A stretch of DNA of 61,929 bases from Chitinophagaceae bacterium UBA4407 (GCA_002390845.1 DGQT01000065.1:1-61929), one strand, 5' to 3'. Numbered from the stretch's first letter, positions 37,148 through 46,861 are shown. A program made the numbers and translations. The notes: generated by a model from the sequence alone, not told the origin.

Positions 37148-38548
37148 TCAATTGTTAGTTAAAAAATCTTTAATTGCTTTTGTAACCCTGCTGGTACTTT
37201 GCCCTTCAGTATAGGTTATAATCTCTTCGATAATACGGTTACTTTTTGTAATATACACTACTGGATTTTCCAAAGCATCATTTACATATTTTATCAGCAG
37301 TTCTTTTGATGTTGCGAGTAACAGACCACCTGTTTTTATGATAGGTAAAAAATGCTCCTGATGATACATTTGCTGTAATAAATATTCTTTATCCGGGTTT
37401 ACTGCATCGTACGCAGGACCAATTTGCGGCTTTTTAAAAGTGCTGCCATCCACCGTCATAGTCGAGCAAAGGTTAATGTGTACATCGGTATATGCAAGTG
37501 TTGAGCAAAGCTTTTTAATATCGCTGTTGATAATATTCGCATTGAATATATTCTCAGTACCCGTCCATGAATGATCGAAGATGATGTTGGTTGAATTGTT
37601 CAAAGCTTTCTTCCATCGTTCAATTTTATCTATGGGATGACAGCGGAATAAAATAACAGGATTATTTTTTATCAACCCATCATTAATCGCCTGATCTAAA
37701 TGCTGCAAATATTGTGGCTCGTTAGGGAATAACAATTGCGGCCCACCGGCATACAAGATAATTTTTCTGTCACTAAAAGGTAAACCAACAATATTTTTCC
37801 ATTCATTTAGTGAAAGCAGGTAATCTTTTTTAAAATAAAAATCGAATTGTGGCGCACCAGTAATAGTTACCGGTCTGTTTATTGTAAAAGGATAAATACG
37901 TTTCAATTCGCTTTCATTGTATTTATTCCAAACCATGTAACAATCATATTCCACGGGTATCCAACTCCGCTTGGTAATATTATCAAAAGATAAAATGGAT
38001 GTAATCATTTTCTTACCGGCACTTTTACAGGCCCTCAATAGCAGGTCTTCCTGTTTATGAAATGGTGTTACTGTAAATACTGAATCAATATTCAGATCGT
38101 TTATCCATTGTACATATACATCAAAATTGGTTTTCGTCTTTAATAATTGCTTCTCTCTGGCGAAAAGTCTTTTTGAGTAACCGGGCAATAAAAATTTCAA
38201 ATAATTATACCATTCCCTTGTCTTACGAAGAATAACAGTTTTGGCTGATAAATATTGATTGAGGTAATGAATCTGTATTTTGCGCGTTGGGCTTTGCAAT
38301 TGAAACGCATTAAACCAGTATTCAATTTTTTTTCTGATGCTGTTATAAGCTGGTTGCATAACCGGTTCAGGAACAAGGTGCACTTCAAAGCCATCATTTT
38401 CCAATTCTTCTATCAACTCCTTTTCATTCCATGTAATTGCAATAACTATTTCACTAAAGTCCTGCAACTGTTTTAACAAACCCGTACGGTATAAATACCG
38501 GATAGAAAAGCTGAAAGAAATTGTTACCAGCAACCGTTGCTTTAGCAT
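37148..38548 (-). CDS. Putative GT-B transferase (CDP-glycerol or polysaccharide transferase-like)
   Basis: The 466-residue protein has a Rossmann-like N-terminal domain (LLVTISFSFSIRYLYRTGLL, IVIAITWN) and a C-terminal half with DRKIILYAGGPQLLF, PVILFRCHPIDKIERW, and INLCSTMTVDGSTFKKPQIGPAY. The RCHPID and STMTVDGSTFKKP segments resemble the donor site of CDP-glycerol glycerophosphotransferase and related capsule transferases (GHP/STMxxD motif). No standard GT4 or GT2 signature is seen. It is cytoplasmic. The assignment is by motif and position only. It lies between a GT2 and a GT4 gene in one unit. Confidence 0.65.
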   Translation of the reverse strand: MLKQRLLVTISFSFSIRYLYRTGLLKQLQDFSEIVIAITWNEKELIEELENDGFEVHLVPEPVMQPAYNSIRKKIEYWFNAFQLQSPTRKIQIHYLNQYLSAKTVILRKTREWYNYLKFLLPGYSKRLFAREKQLLKTKTNFDVYVQWINDLNIDSVFTVTPFHKQEDLLLRACKSAGKKMITSILSFDNITKRSWIPVEYDCYMVWNKYNESELKRIYPFTINRPVTITGAPQFDFYFKKDYLLSLNEWKNIVGLPFSDRKIILYAGGPQLLFPNEPQYLQHLDQAINDGLIKNNPVILFRCHPIDKIERWKKALNNSTNIIFDHSWTGTENIFNANIINSDIKKLCSTLAYTDVHINLCSTMTVDGSTFKKPQIGPAYDAVNPDKEYLLQQMYHQEHFLPIIKTGGLLLATSKELLIKYVNDALENPVVYITKSNRIIEEIITYTEGQSTSRVTKAIKDFLTNN

Positions 38549-38558
38549 AATTAAAATG

Positions 38559-39497
38559 CTACCTGCTTCGGTTTAAATGATAAAAATTTGACAATATAAC
38601 TTTAACAGGTATCCGAAAATACCCATGCTTTAAAAGATATTTAATCAATTGGCGAACATATTTAGAGCGGCCTGCTTCAAGAGCTTTAAGATACTGGCTT
38701 ATTTTACTTTGTAAATGTTCTTTAAGTTTTACATTCTCTTTAATGTAAGGAAGTACTTTAAAGTTTGACAATATCCTGTCATAATAATATCGTTCATTAT
38801 TATTTTTATTCCAGTTATCAAATACAGCAGACTGTTTTTTTACACGGTAAATTATAGAGGGATACTCGCAGTATTTCGCTTTATACCGAGCAAATAACCG
38901 TATCCAAAAATCATAGTCTTCCAGTAACATTCTTTCATCGTAAAAACCAATTGAATGATAAACTGACATTCGTATTAAACTTGTTGGTGTTGCAAAGGTT
39001 AGCCAGCCATGAACAAAGTATTCCAGCATATCACCTTCGTAATGCGGTTGCACTTCATTATAATAACCGGTTTTATTACCGTCTTCATTCATTGTTTCTG
39101 CAATAGCATAACACATCCCATATTCTTCACCAGCAGCTTCAAGAAGTTGTACCTGCCGTTCGATTTTTTCAGGCAACATAATATCATCCGATGCAAACAA
39201 ACTAATATATTTCCCTTTTGCCAGCTTCACCAATTCGTTCGATGTCTTGGTAATTCCACAATTCACATCATGAATTATAAAAGTGCAGTTAATGTTATTC
39301 GTATCGATCCATTCATGAATAATGGCGGCAGAATTATCCTGCGAACAATCATCAATAATAATCAGTTCAATGTTGCTGTAAGTCTGACCCAGCAAGGAGT
39401 TTAGCGCATGCAGTATATATGCCGAATAATTATAAGACGACATACCAATGGTTACCAAAGGAAGTTCTTCATTACTTGTTCCTTTTCTAAAATCCAT
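38559..39497 (-). CDS. GT2-family glycosyltransferase
   Basis: The 312-residue protein has the GT-A pattern: PLVTIGMSSYNYSAYILHALNSLLGQTYSNIELIIIDDCSQDNSAA (nucleotide binding) at the start, ISLFASDDIMLPEKIERQ with the metal-binding motif, and MLLEDYDFWIRLFARYKA as the catalytic-base ED motif. It is cytosolic, and the C-terminus is basic and may touch the membrane. It is the first gene of its unit, 10 bp ahead of the CDP-glycerol-transferase-like gene. Confidence 0.92.
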   Translation of the reverse strand: MDFRKGTSNEELPLVTIGMSSYNYSAYILHALNSLLGQTYSNIELIIIDDCSQDNSAAIIHEWIDTNNINCTFIIHDVNCGITKTSNELVKLAKGKYISLFASDDIMLPEKIERQVQLLEAAGEEYGMCYAIAETMNEDGNKTGYYNEVQPHYEGDMLEYFVHGWLTFATPTSLIRMSVYHSIGFYDERMLLEDYDFWIRLFARYKAKYCEYPSIIYRVKKQSAVFDNWNKNNNERYYYDRILSNFKVLPYIKENVKLKEHLQSKISQYLKALEAGRSKYVRQLIKYLLKHGYFRIPVKVILSNFYHLNRSR

Positions 39498-39539
39498 CTA
39501 AATCGACATAATTAGGCAATCCAAGATTTATTAAAAGAC

Positions 39540-39757
39540 TATTTTAAGCCGGGCTTCAACGCTTTGTGAATCTACTGTTGCGTCGCACCCTTGGACGTTC
39601 CGATTCATTATTGAGCAATGCGAAGAAGCAACGCACCTGAACAATAAACCTAAAGCAACATCACTGCAATGCAGATGAACGGATTGTCCCGAAACAAGTT
39701 CGGGATAAACTGTGCAACGATGATGCCATGAAAACCAATGCTGGTACCGATCCGATT
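39540..39757. repeat. Dispersed element, pair with one substituted core
   Basis: The left half has TTTTAAGCCGGGCT and the core TTGCGTCGCACCCTTGGAC at 39578-39596. The right half at 39688-39717 carries the substituted palindrome CCCGAAACAAGTTCGGG plus ATAAACTGTGCAA, matching the reverse complement of the module at 13709-13739. It is then followed by CGATGATGCCATG. The spacer is not conserved. Confidence 0.82.
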
Positions 39758-40606
39758 TTATGATAAGTCTGCCCTCAATTCTTTATCGATCTTATCAATT
39801 ATATCGGCAGATTGATCATTGAATTTACGTGCAAAGAATTTGTCATTTAACTGTTTTAAAACAGATAAATGATTTTCATTGATCAGCGCAGGACCAGGAT
39901 CCACGCTCCAATCTGTATAAGTGAGGTAGCCCCTCACCTGCTGGTAAAACGGTGAGTTTCCTATAATGGTTTGAAAAAAACTTTCATCGGGGCAGAAAGC
40001 AGATTTAAAGAATTGGATATATCTTTTATCGGTTTCTACCTGCGTGAGAATATAATCAACACAAGCTTTTGACAGAACGAACCATTGTGCACCAACAAAA
40101 ATGTTGAAAGCAATTTTTTTCTTAAATCTTAAACTCCTCAATAGTTTTTCTGCCTTTAAAAAGATAATGGCTTTTAAACTTTTCTTATCACGCCTGTTAT
40201 ACCTGTCGGTAAAATAATAATACTTGTAACGCGACAGAGGATTATAAGTGTTAACACCTTCTTCAATATGAATATATTCACCGCCGTTCTTTAATAAATT
40301 ATGCAAAAAAGAATTTGACTTTACGGGGTAGTCTGCACCACTTATAAATGCATAATAATCACAGTTACTTTTAACAGCAGTTTGCAGTAGTAGTAATGTT
40401 GCCCTTACCTGTGAAAATCCGCCCCAGTGTATGTTCTGCCTTTCGCTGATAAAAAAAATATTAGCTGCCTTAAACGAAGGCATAGCGGATTTTTTATCAA
40501 TATGAATATAAAACTCACTGTATGGTTCATCTAAAGCATAGATGAGTTTTTGCAGGTGTTCGTAATTATCATGCGCCTGTACAAGATAAGCGATCTTTAA
40601 ACTCAT
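39758..40606 (-). CDS. GT14 core-2/I-branching-type N-acetylglucosaminyltransferase
   Basis: The 282-residue protein begins LKIAYLVQAHDNYEHLQKLIYALDEPYSEFYIHIDKKSAMP, the N-terminus of GT14 proteins. INWGGFS-type text (NIHWGGFSQVRATLLLLQTA) and YAFISGADYPVKSN follow. NIFVGAQWFVLSKACVDYIL (W/F-VLS) and FCPDESFFQTIIGNSPF (the conserved acid-containing motif of the family) are further on. In eukaryotes the family makes beta-1,6-GlcNAc branches, and bacterial members occur in capsule clusters. It probably adds a branch. The start overlaps the GT2 gene by 4 bp. Confidence 0.9.
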   Translation of the reverse strand: MSLKIAYLVQAHDNYEHLQKLIYALDEPYSEFYIHIDKKSAMPSFKAANIFFISERQNIHWGGFSQVRATLLLLQTAVKSNCDYYAFISGADYPVKSNSFLHNLLKNGGEYIHIEEGVNTYNPLSRYKYYYFTDRYNRRDKKSLKAIIFLKAEKLLRSLRFKKKIAFNIFVGAQWFVLSKACVDYILTQVETDKRYIQFFKSAFCPDESFFQTIIGNSPFYQQVRGYLTYTDWSVDPGPALINENHLSVLKQLNDKFFARKFNDQSADIIDKIDKELRADLS

Positions 40607-41547
40607 TTTTGAAAAAACATTTTCAAACGAATGGCTGCCTTTCTCATTTTTGTTTTAGCCCGCATTGAAAAAACCATCATTATAAAAGCGTACTTACTAC
40701 CATATAAACCATAAAAAACCTTTTCAATATCATTTATGCCATTTTCGTTAAACCTGCTTTTTTTATACAAGTAATTGTTGTACTTGTTGTAGATTACTTT
40801 GTTCATTAAAGAAGGTGTTGCGCGGCTGTCATTTCTTACCAGTTCAATGACTTTTAATTCTTCTATAAAATTATATCCCGAAGCATACACACTGTTGCTA
40901 ACATTGCCATCGTGTTTTCGAAAATAATTCAACACCAGTCCGCTTATAAACACATCACCAAAGCTGCTCATACAAATCCAGAAAAGCCAATCGCCACAAA
41001 GTTTAAAGGAAGTAAATGCAACAGGTATTTGTAAAGCATATTCCCTTTTAAAAACGGCCATACTTGCATTGAATATGGTGCAGCCGAATGCCAGTCTTTC
41101 CTTAAAGAAAATATCGCCGCTTATATATTCTGCTATTTTATTGTGCTCCGACTGCCACCGCATTTCCCCTTTCTCATCTATACAATAAGATTGTGCATAA
41201 GCCACAACACAATTTTCATTTTCTAAAAAGGCATTCACCATTGTTTCAAGGAAATTATTTTTGCACCAATCGTCGCTTTCAGCGATCCAGATGAAATCGC
41301 CTGTTGCTTTAGATATTCCTTTACTCCACTGCTTAAACGTAGAACCACTGTTGGTTTCGTTATAAATGATCTCAACAACTTTTGGGTTTTGTCTGTATTG
41401 TTCAATTACATTTTTACTGTTATCGGTAGAGCAATCATCCAGAATGGTTATTTCAAAATTCCGATATGTTTGGCTGAGAATACTATCTATTCTTTGATTT
41501 AAGTAAGACGCATGATTGTAATTGGGCAGTATCACAGATACTTTCAT
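40603..41547 (-). CDS. GT2-family glycosyltransferase
   Basis: From the ATG at 41547 (MKVSVILPNYNHASYLN) the protein has 314 residues. A TTG six codons earlier (41565) is less likely. Motifs are TILDDCSTDNSKNVIEQYR, NSGSTFKQWSKGI, IWIAESDDWCKNNFLETMV with the metal site, and LCGDWLFWICMSSFGD as the catalytic GD/ED region. The C-terminal helix is basic. It is the first of a two-gene unit with the GT14 gene and is bounded by dispersed elements on both sides. Confidence 0.92.
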   Translation of the reverse strand: MKVSVILPNYNHASYLNQRIDSILSQTYRNFEITILDDCSTDNSKNVIEQYRQNPKVVEIIYNETNSGSTFKQWSKGISKATGDFIWIAESDDWCKNNFLETMVNAFLENENCVVAYAQSYCIDEKGEMRWQSEHNKIAEYISGDIFFKERLAFGCTIFNASMAVFKREYALQIPVAFTSFKLCGDWLFWICMSSFGDVFISGLVLNYFRKHDGNVSNSVYASGYNFIEELKVIELVRNDSRATPSLMNKVIYNKYNNYLYKKSRFNENGINDIEKVFYGLYGSKYAFIMMVFSMRAKTKMRKAAIRLKMFFQK

Positions 41548-41607
41548 ACGCAATGCTGTTTGCAATAAGAAGCATTTTTAGAAGTTGAACCGTGCTGAAT
41601 AAAATTG

Positions 41608-41670
41608 GTACGGTACAAGAGTGCGACGCAAGTAATGTACAATTCATATTCTTCAGCCCGGCTCAAGATC
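41608..41670. repeat. Dispersed palindromic element, right half
   Basis: The core GTACAAGAGTGCGACGCAA is at 41613-41631, with TCAGCCCGGCTCAAGA as the outer flank. It is short and has no left partner. Confidence 0.88.
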
Positions 41671-41673
41671 TTA

Positions 41674-42810
41674 CTAACTTTGTAAAATATTTTCAAATAT
41701 TTCTATGGCTGCATTCCTGTTATAGATTGCTGTAACTTTTTCTTTTAAAGGAATCAACTGTTTCAAGCGTTGATCGGTACTTAAATCAATAGCCCTTTGA
41801 ATATAATATACCCAAGCCGTAACTGCATGCGGTTCCTTTACCAGAAATTGATGATCAATGCCAAGTATCTCTTTTACTCCGCCTATATCTGATGCTATCG
41901 GCAATACATTGCAATGCACCATTTCGAGTAATGTTAACGGACAATGATCGTACCCAAGACTTGTAAAACAACCAAACATGGCGATCTGATAATAGGCCGC
42001 AAGTGTATCGGGTTGCAATAAACCAACATCTTTTACGCGTATATTTCCAACATTATAAATGCCCTTTTTTTTGTCGCTTCCTGCAAAGAAGAATAATACG
42101 TCTTTACCTTGCTGAACAGAAATCTTCCTGATTGCATTTTCAAGTATAAACCTTCCTTTAAGTTTTATATCGCTGCCTGAAAAAATAAATACAATCGTCT
42201 CAGAAGTGATGCTGTGTAATGCTTTCAGCGAGTTGATCAGTGATTCATTGCGTTGTTTAAAAACATCTTCGCACCAGTTGGGCACAAAATAAAACTCAGA
42301 TGATAATGGCACCGGCTGCAGTTTTTGAAGCAACAGGTGATATGTAGTACGTGAAGGGCTTAGAAAATAATCTGCATCGTTTACATTATACAGATATTCC
42401 TTTTTGCAGATCGCTGATATATTGTGTATCCAGTAAAGAATTTTTGCGCCCGGGAAATAATGGTGCATTGCCTTTACATCATCAAGGCCCAATACCAATA
42501 CTGCATGATATGGCGTTTTATCTTTTTTTGCAAAATCTCTTACTGCCTTCTTTTTTAAATCGAACCAATGCATTCTTTTAACCCGCAAAGCATTGTTGAT
42601 CTTTCGCTGCAGCCTGTAAAATTTTGGAATATCAACGAAAATTTGTTTTGCATTTGCTAAGTGTTGCTGAGCAGGTTGTTTAAAAGAAAAATAAGTTACT
42701 TCATAGTTATGCTGAAGATAATTGATCATGGATGCAATAAGCCTCGCAACAGAATTGGTAGATTTCAATTCAACCTCCTCATTATAATAGTATACCAATA
42801 TTTTTTTCAT
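41674..42810 (-). CDS. GT4-family glycosyltransferase
   Basis: The 378-residue protein has an N-terminal domain with KKILVYYYNEEVELKSTNSVARLIASMINYL, and a C-terminal domain with TIVFIFSGSDIKLKGRFILENAI, VLFFFAGSDKKKGIYNVGNIRVKDVGLLQP and YQIAMFGCFTSLGYDHCPLTLLEMVHCNVLPIASDIGGVKEIL. The last is the E-x7-E site with a Cys-rich variant. There is a weak N-terminal signal-like stretch but no clear export. It abuts the upstream GT2 gene with a 1-base gap. Confidence 0.88.
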   Translation of the reverse strand: MKKILVYYYNEEVELKSTNSVARLIASMINYLQHNYEVTYFSFKQPAQQHLANAKQIFVDIPKFYRLQRKINNALRVKRMHWFDLKKKAVRDFAKKDKTPYHAVLVLGLDDVKAMHHYFPGAKILYWIHNISAICKKEYLYNVNDADYFLSPSRTTYHLLLQKLQPVPLSSEFYFVPNWCEDVFKQRNESLINSLKALHSITSETIVFIFSGSDIKLKGRFILENAIRKISVQQGKDVLFFFAGSDKKKGIYNVGNIRVKDVGLLQPDTLAAYYQIAMFGCFTSLGYDHCPLTLLEMVHCNVLPIASDIGGVKEILGIDHQFLVKEPHAVTAWVYYIQRAIDLSTDQRLKQLIPLKEKVTAIYNRNAAIEIFENILQS

Positions 42811-43785
42811 CTAATTTTCGGCATAGATTGTTTTCTGTTTCAGGTAAAGAATTGAGTTCTTTACCAGTTGCTCCTTGCAACTATACTTTACCATTTTAAC
42901 CATTAGACTTTGAGGTATTATATTAAACAGCATTGAAAAAAAATTACGGCCAAAGCCGTACGGATAATAAGAAATAATTTTTTGCAATTCCGTTTTGGTA
43001 ATGTCATAATTAAGGCAACGTATCATCCATAAACGGATTGCTTTTATTTTAGCATTCGCAAGTTTTTCTTCTTTAATCTTCATTTCTGTCAGCATTCGTA
43101 ATATCTTAAGTACAGACAATTTTCCTTTCACTGTTTGATTTTCATGTATGCGGTAAGCACCCAGCACTTCATTGATTAAAAGAAATTTACTGTTGCTGTA
43201 TAACATGCGCAACCACAAATCGTAGTCTTCAATATTTTGAATCCAGTCGTCTTCCCTGAAACCATTGACATGTAAAATTGCATTCCGTTTTGCGAGTACT
43301 GTAAATACCGGAATGATGTTCATTCTGAAAAAAAAAGAAAGCCCTGAATCACCATAATAAAACTCGTGATCGCTTCCTGTTTCGCCCCTTGCAACCCATT
43401 GCCCTTTAGAATCAATATGTGTGATATAAGCAAACACTGCATCCGCTTTCATGTGATCAATCAGCAACACCTGTCTTTCTAATTTTTTGGGCAACCATAG
43501 ATCATCAGCATCTAAAAACGCAATCAAGCTTCCTGAGGAATTCGAAATCGCTGTATTCCTTGCCCTGCCTTGCTTTCCGTTCTGCTGATAAAAATATTTT
43601 ATTCTCGGATCTTTACTGATATAGCCCGAAATTATGTTCTTCGTATTATCGGAAGAGCCATCATCAACAATAATCAATTCCCAGTTTTGGTAAGTTTGGT
43701 TGATAACACTTTCAATACTTTGCCCAATAAATTTTTCGCAATTATATGCAGGCATTATTACCGAAACCAATTCATTCTTTTCCAT
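42811..43785 (-). CDS. GT2-family glycosyltransferase
   Basis: From the ATG at 43785 (MEKNELVSVIMPAYNCEKFIG) the protein has 324 residues. A TTG three bases upstream adds one Met. Motifs are ELIIVDDGSSDNTKNII, GKQGRARNTAISNSSGSLIAFLDADDLWLPKKLERQ and EDDWIQNIEDYDLWLRMLY, which together mark the classic GT-A fold with metal-binding DAD and catalytic EDYD. It is the first gene of a two-gene unit with the GT4 gene downstream. Confidence 0.93.
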   Translation of the reverse strand: MEKNELVSVIMPAYNCEKFIGQSIESVINQTYQNWELIIVDDGSSDNTKNIISGYISKDPRIKYFYQQNGKQGRARNTAISNSSGSLIAFLDADDLWLPKKLERQVLLIDHMKADAVFAYITHIDSKGQWVARGETGSDHEFYYGDSGLSFFFRMNIIPVFTVLAKRNAILHVNGFREDDWIQNIEDYDLWLRMLYSNSKFLLINEVLGAYRIHENQTVKGKLSVLKILRMLTEMKIKEEKLANAKIKAIRLWMIRCLNYDITKTELQKIISYYPYGFGRNFFSMLFNIIPQSLMVKMVKYSCKEQLVKNSILYLKQKTIYAEN

Positions 43786-43844
43786 CAATCAACACAACTA
43801 TTTATACTTAAAAACCACGGAAGGCTCAGTAGGTTTTTATTTAC

Positions 43845-43985
43845 TTATGAGCCAAGCAATAGAATTACTGTTCATCTTTACTTGCCACGCTCGGTTCACA
43901 GTTCCCCTTTTCATGGCGACATTTAAGCGAAGCGTGGCAGCCTGTCCTGAAATTGTTTCAGGATCGCACACTTGAACTGTAGGAT
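43845..43985. repeat. Dispersed element, left half with alternate core plus palindromic insert
   Basis: TTACTTATGAGCCAAG and AATAGAATTACTGTTCATC precede TTGCCACGCTCGGTTCACAG (about 43882-43901), the alternate core. The next 45 bp matches the reverse complement of the region upstream of the core at 33705. Then a TCCTGAAATTGTTTCAGGA palindrome (about 43945-43963) and a partial standard core (GATCGCACACTTGAACTG) follow. Confidence 0.8.
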
Positions 43986-44045
43986 TACAATTCACCTTCA
44001 AACATCCCAACACATTCCACGGATCTTTCAACATAAATAACAGTA

Positions 44046-45101
44046 TTAATTCTTATACTGATTAATCCTCAACATCAATGAACTCATTGTATCAAATTCA
44101 CTGCGCAACCTGCTTTTATGAAACAGCAGATATTTTAGTTTATTAAAAGCGGCTTTTATTTCTATTTCTTTTTTTGACCCAGGCTGTTGTTTAAGCACTC
44201 TTTTAACAGATTGCCCAATCGGAGAAAAACTTTTAATAACCCTGCGTACTGCATTACTTAATATAAACTTGTAAGCATCGCCAAAAAGTATTGCATTATT
44301 ATCTAATATTTTACCCCTACAAAAAATATAAAATTCAAAATAAACCTTCGGAATGGCATGCCCCCATGCTATCATTGACACGCAATATTTCCACGATAAT
44401 CTTTTCCCGGTAATAAAATGTGTGAATTTCAAACGCTCATCATAATAAAGATCATAGCCCAGAAACAAAGCCAATAAAGAGATTTCAGAGTCTTCGCCAG
44501 ATAGTAATTCGCTTCCTTTTCTCCCGGTTAACAAAGGAGTGAATTGCAGTTTATCTAATAATTCAAACAATTGCTTTCTTATTATCATTCCTGCACCGGC
44601 TATATAAGTTCTGTTGTTCGCGATACCACTTTGCTTTAATGGCTTTCCTATCGCGTAGGCATTTTGAAATGTGTCAAACCAACCTGGTTTCTCTGATTCA
44701 AAATTACCATCAGACATTCCACCTAATATTGCTACGCTACTTTTTGAATTCATGATCTCAAACGCATATCTTATATAATTTTCCTCCAACCAGTTGTCAT
44801 CATCGCAAAAAAGAAGCAGATCATACTTTGCTTCAGATATTCCTTTTTGCCTTGCGTATATTAAACCTGCTTTCTCTTCCGGAACAATTTTAAAAGAAAC
44901 TGTTACAGGATGTTGTTCCCATTCTTGTAACGCCTTTGTTCTTGTATCATCGCTAGAATTGTTATCTACAAGAATTACTTCCCACGAAATTTGCTCAGGT
45001 ACTTTCTGTAAAGCAATATGTTTTAATGTAACACCGATTCTTGAAGCGCTGTTGTAGCAGCAGATGATAACGGAAACGCCGGCCTGTAACGAGCTATCCA
45101 T
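44046..45101 (-). CDS. GT2-family glycosyltransferase
   Basis: The 351-residue protein has GVSVIICCYNSASRIGVTLKHIALQ, VILVDNNSSDDT, and LLLFCDDDNWLEENYIRYAF with the metal-binding DDD. It also carries SGEDSEISLLALFLGYDLYYDERLKFTH as the catalytic region. The C-terminal 80 residues are basic and helical. It overlaps the 3' end of the methyltransferase gene by 8 bp and belongs to a three-gene unit with the methyltransferase and the GT11 gene. Confidence 0.92.
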   Translation of the reverse strand: MDSSLQAGVSVIICCYNSASRIGVTLKHIALQKVPEQISWEVILVDNNSSDDTRTKALQEWEQHPVTVSFKIVPEEKAGLIYARQKGISEAKYDLLLFCDDDNWLEENYIRYAFEIMNSKSSVAILGGMSDGNFESEKPGWFDTFQNAYAIGKPLKQSGIANNRTYIAGAGMIIRKQLFELLDKLQFTPLLTGRKGSELLSGEDSEISLLALFLGYDLYYDERLKFTHFITGKRLSWKYCVSMIAWGHAIPKVYFEFYIFCRGKILDNNAILFGDAYKFILSNAVRRVIKSFSPIGQSVKRVLKQQPGSKKEIEIKAAFNKLKYLLFHKSRLRSEFDTMSSLMLRINQYKN

Positions 45102-45861
45102 TTGAAAAGAATTTCTTATAGAGTGCCTTCTTCAATAATTTATAATACAGGTACGGAGATGCTTCTGCACCTTTTATAGTTTTTAAACTTTGTTTGTAAC
45201 CTTTTATCTGCTCGGTATACATAGACAGTAATTCTGGGTGCACGTATTCTTTAACGTCTGTAATAGCAACAGCACCGGAAATATATGCAGTAATATCTTT
45301 TGACCGGTTTGCAACTAAAAACATATTTTGTTTGTACCACCAGTCGATAGAAGGGTTATTCCAGAACACATTCCTGAATACATCGTAAAATACAAAGTCG
45401 TGCTGCTTAAATTTTTCCATCCAATAATTAGCAGGTTGTTCGTTAATATGATTTTGTCCACCCTGGTTTTTTATGGCAGCGGAAAAAAGAATGATGTCAC
45501 CTAACGATACGAGGTTTTCAATCATTACATCTGCTGATTGCTCAGATAAATGTTCTGCAACTTCAAGGCATAAAACAAGATCAAACTTTCTTTCAAAATG
45601 TAATCTTTGTTCTAGGTCCTTTTCTGTAAAGTATTTTTCAGGTATTACTAGTTTTGATTTATCTACCCACATACCATCAATTCCTGATACATCTGTAACA
45701 CCATTTTGCAGGAAAATATTTAGAAAAGTTCCTAAACCGCACCCAACATCAGCAACACTATCCGGATGAAAAATATTGATAAGATGTGGCACAATTTCTC
45801 CCGGTGCATTAAGGTTGTGGTCTTTAACCAGGTGAACATATTTTATTTCCTCATTATCCAT
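45094..45861 (-). CDS. Class I SAM-dependent methyltransferase
   Basis: The 255-residue protein has a Rossmann-like methyltransferase fold: SVADVGCGLGTFLNIFLQNGVTDVSGIDGMWVDKSKL (motif I and the acidic loop) near residues 34-70, and FDLVLCLEVAEHLSEQSADVMIENLVSLGDIILFSAAI (motif IV and beta5). No extra domain is seen. The target is probably a sugar in the glycan. It sits between a GT11 fucosyltransferase and a GT2 gene in one unit, so the methylated sugar may be the residue these add. Confidence 0.88.
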   Translation of the reverse strand: MDNEEIKYVHLVKDHNLNAPGEIVPHLINIFHPDSVADVGCGLGTFLNIFLQNGVTDVSGIDGMWVDKSKLVIPEKYFTEKDLEQRLHFERKFDLVLCLEVAEHLSEQSADVMIENLVSLGDIILFSAAIKNQGGQNHINEQPANYWMEKFKQHDFVFYDVFRNVFWNNPSIDWWYKQNMFLVANRSKDITAYISGAVAITDVKEYVHPELLSMYTEQIKGYKQSLKTIKGAEASPYLYYKLLKKALYKKFFSNG

Positions 45862-45876
45862 ACCCTGAAAAAATTA

Positions 45877-46797
45877 TTAATTTTTACGGATTCTTTTAAG
45901 CTTATTAAATAACTCTTTTGAGCCTCTTTTGTAGCGTGATTTGCTTTTTGAAATAGCCAGAGATAAATAAGAGTTTCTGACTGTTCTTAAATCCATTTTA
46001 TCGCCCACATGATCGTAACTGATCCATCTCTCAGGATAATAATCTTTAATGTTTAGCTGATCTTTTAAAGGCCCTTCAAGGTAATGTGGTGAACGTATTA
46101 CTGTAGTGCCATCTTTTTCACCAAGCATAGCGCCCCACCAACTAAATGTTGAATTGCTGATGATAAAATCATTACATAAACTCATCAGGCAAAGTTGTTC
46201 TATAGCAATTAGCCCTGCCGCAAAATAAATATTCGGTAAAGCTTTTATTTCCATTTTGCAGTACTGGACATCATCGGAAAAAATAATAATATTCGATGTT
46301 TTGTAACCCGGAAAATATTTAAGTAAAGCATTTAAATAAAAATGGATTGGTAATAAATAGTGATTGGGATTGGTAACAAAATCGCCACGCCTGATGGAAA
46401 TGGCAATCGTATTTTTTTTTAAAGCTTCGGTAAATTTTTCTTTTACATTTTTTACTATTTCCTCCTTAACAGATAAAGCTCTAAATACTTTTTCTCTGCA
46501 ATGCTGCCAGTATTTTTCTGATTGCAACCAACCTGAAATATCTACATTTTTTGTTCGGAATGTTTCAGCGTAAGTATCCCAGAATTCAGGTGTATAATGA
46601 TAATGCGGTTCTTCAATTGCAACTTCGGTTTCTACTATTTGAGCCTGCTTTGGAAGATTTGGAAAATACTGACCATAACGCCATTCAGGCAACACCAATT
46701 CACAATTATATTTTTCTACAAAACCAATTAGTGATGCAATCTGGTGTAGTTGATTGCCAAGATTACCAAGCTTCCCTAATTTTTTAAAAGTGATCAC
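45877..46797 (-). CDS. GT11 alpha-1,2-fucosyltransferase-like protein
   Basis: The 306-residue protein has a GTG start. GNQLHQIASLIGFVEKYNCELVLP opens the family fold. AISIRRGDFVTNPNHYLLP (about 134-152) is the HxRRxDF GDP-fucose site. FSDDVQYCK and FIISNSTFSWWGAMLG (about 215-233) are the remaining GT11 motifs. The protein should transfer L-fucose (or a related 6-deoxy sugar) in alpha-1,2 linkage. No GDP-fucose synthesis genes are in the window, so the donor must be made elsewhere. It is the first gene of its unit. Confidence 0.92.
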   Translation of the reverse strand: MITFKKLGKLGNLGNQLHQIASLIGFVEKYNCELVLPEWRYGQYFPNLPKQAQIVETEVAIEEPHYHYTPEFWDTYAETFRTKNVDISGWLQSEKYWQHCREKVFRALSVKEEIVKNVKEKFTEALKKNTIAISIRRGDFVTNPNHYLLPIHFYLNALLKYFPGYKTSNIIIFSDDVQYCKMEIKALPNIYFAAGLIAIEQLCLMSLCNDFIISNSTFSWWGAMLGEKDGTTVIRSPHYLEGPLKDQLNIKDYYPERWISYDHVGDKMDLRTVRNSYLSLAISKSKSRYKRGSKELFNKLKRIRKN

Positions 46798-46861
46798 GAA
46801 AATAACAGGTCAGGAATATGTTTTACAGAAAAAAATTAACTACTTTTTTATTGAAGAAAAA

